From Luteimonas sp. BLCC-B24 (GTDB lineage Bacteria; Pseudomonadota; Gammaproteobacteria; Xanthomonadales; Xanthomonadaceae): a stretch of 64,000 bases of DNA. The DNA is taken from contig NZ_JAQQGN010000001.1 in assembly GCF_028550595.1 (NCBI RefSeq), positions 186,001 to 250,000 of the forward strand, read 5' to 3'. Positions 63,581 through 64,000 of the stretch are shown here, piece after piece. The notes under the pieces were generated by a model. That model made no database searches. It was not told where the DNA came from and saw nothing but the letters and a program-made list of their open reading frames with translations. Made by a program: the position numbers and the translations under genes. Every line of letters begins with the position of its first letter. The stretch's first letter is position 1.

Positions 63581-64000
63581 AGGGGTGTGGGCCGACGCTG
63601 CGCCGCGCCCGGTCGGCCGGTATCCGCATGCGCGCCGGGCCGGTGGCCTGCTGTTCCTGTCGGGCATCGGCCCGCGCGAGCCGGCCACCGACGCCGTGCC
63701 CGGCAACGTGTTCGATGACGCCGGCCGCCTGGTCGGCCACGACATCACCGCGCAGACCCATGCGGTCTTCGCCAACGTGCGCGCCGTGCTCGAGGCCAGC
63801 GGCGCGCGCTGGGAGGATCTGGTCGACGTGACCGTCTACCTCACCGACATGGCGGAGGATTTCGCCGGCTACAACGCGGTCTGGGCCGAATACTTTCCCG
63901 ACCCGGCCACGGCGCCCTGCCGCACGACGCTCGGTATCGATGCTCTGCCGACACCGATCGCGATCGAGCTCAAGTGCGTCGCGGCACCGCCTTCGCTCGA
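63573..64000 (+). CDS. RidA-family deaminase, 2-aminomuconate deaminase-like (5' part)
   Basis: The frame is open from the ATG at 63573 to the window end, giving 142 complete residues. It has the RidA/YjgF/Rid4-7 fold: YPHARRAGGLLFLSGIGPRE, QTHAVFANVRAVLEASGARW, LVDVTVYLTDMAEDFAGYN and PCRTTLGIDALPTPIAIELK with the substrate-binding Arg. The N-terminal extension and PRPVGRYPHARR start match 2-aminomuconate deaminase rather than housekeeping RidA. That enzyme follows aminomuconate-semialdehyde dehydrogenase in the kynurenine pathway. It overlaps the carbonic anhydrase end. Confidence 0.85.
   Translation, partial: MAEGVWADAAPRPVGRYPHARRAGGLLFLSGIGPREPATDAVPGNVFDDAGRLVGHDITAQTHAVFANVRAVLEASGARWEDLVDVTVYLTDMAEDFAGYNAVWAEYFPDPATAPCRTTLGIDALPTPIAIELKCVAAPPSL

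Overview
The window is a high-GC, gene-dense bacterial chromosome segment. Its gene content and order point to the gammaproteobacterial family Xanthomonadaceae (Lysobacteraceae), in the Luteimonas/Lysobacter neighbourhood. Supporting clues are a PilH-type twitching regulator, a YtrA-type GntR/ABC/YggN operon, RoxA beside purB, a cyoABCD-SURF1 operon, an rpsF-rpsR-rplI-dnaB-alr operon without priB, and GGGATTC/GAATCCC intergenic repeats typical of this family. No tRNA, rRNA, CRISPR array, insertion sequence or prophage is visible. This is mostly core chromosome.

Layout. 1-0.8 kb: the 3' end of metH, carrying an in-frame repeat remnant. 0.9-7.5 kb: an amidohydrolase lipoprotein, then a leftward block of envelope and protein-quality genes (alpha/beta hydrolase, outer-membrane protein, DUF2058, slyX, two FKBP prolyl isomerases, membrane-anchored glutathione peroxidase). 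7.5-12.6 kb: a rightward operon behind a consensus promoter with a palindromic operator. It encodes a small membrane-targeted protein, a GntR/YtrA repressor, an ABC ATPase and permease, two YggN-like exported proteins and a GSGD-repeat protein that probably folds as a beta-helix. This is the least understood system in the window. 12.7-13.3 kb: a frameshifted membrane-protein gene. 13.4-25.8 kb: central metabolism (fumC, purB, roxA, a GNAT fusion, the 2-oxoglutarate dehydrogenase set sucA-sucB-lpdA, and a LOG-family nucleotide hydrolase).

26-38 kb: an acuI-like reductase, pilH, a DnaJ-type co-chaperone, an Hsp20 gene with a recognisable sigma-32 promoter, a peroxiredoxin, an ABC1/UbiB kinase, fpr with a palindromic operator, a universal stress gene whose ribosome site lies in a hairpin, a second glutathione peroxidase, an M3 peptidase, a sirtuin and a cold-shock gene. 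Many of these serve stress and redox defence. 38-51 kb: a histone H1-like protein, a rhomboid protease with a peptide transporter, an M14 carboxypeptidase, a phosphatase/nuclease-fold lipoprotein, a YbaY lipoprotein, then the leftward ribosomal/replication operon rpsF-rpsR-rplI-dnaB-alr with a candidate S6:S18 leader and a perfect DnaA box, and an MFS transporter.

51-64 kb: a bo3-type quinol oxidase operon with SURF1, an IscA-type protein, asnS, small unknown genes, a PaiB-type flavoprotein, an SDR-fold protein lacking the usual catalytic Tyr and Lys, a Nei-type DNA glycosylase with an incomplete zinc finger, then an aldehyde dehydrogenase, a beta-carbonic anhydrase and a RidA-type deaminase cut by the window edge. 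The last three may be the start of an aminomuconate (kynurenine) degradation cluster that continues outside the window.
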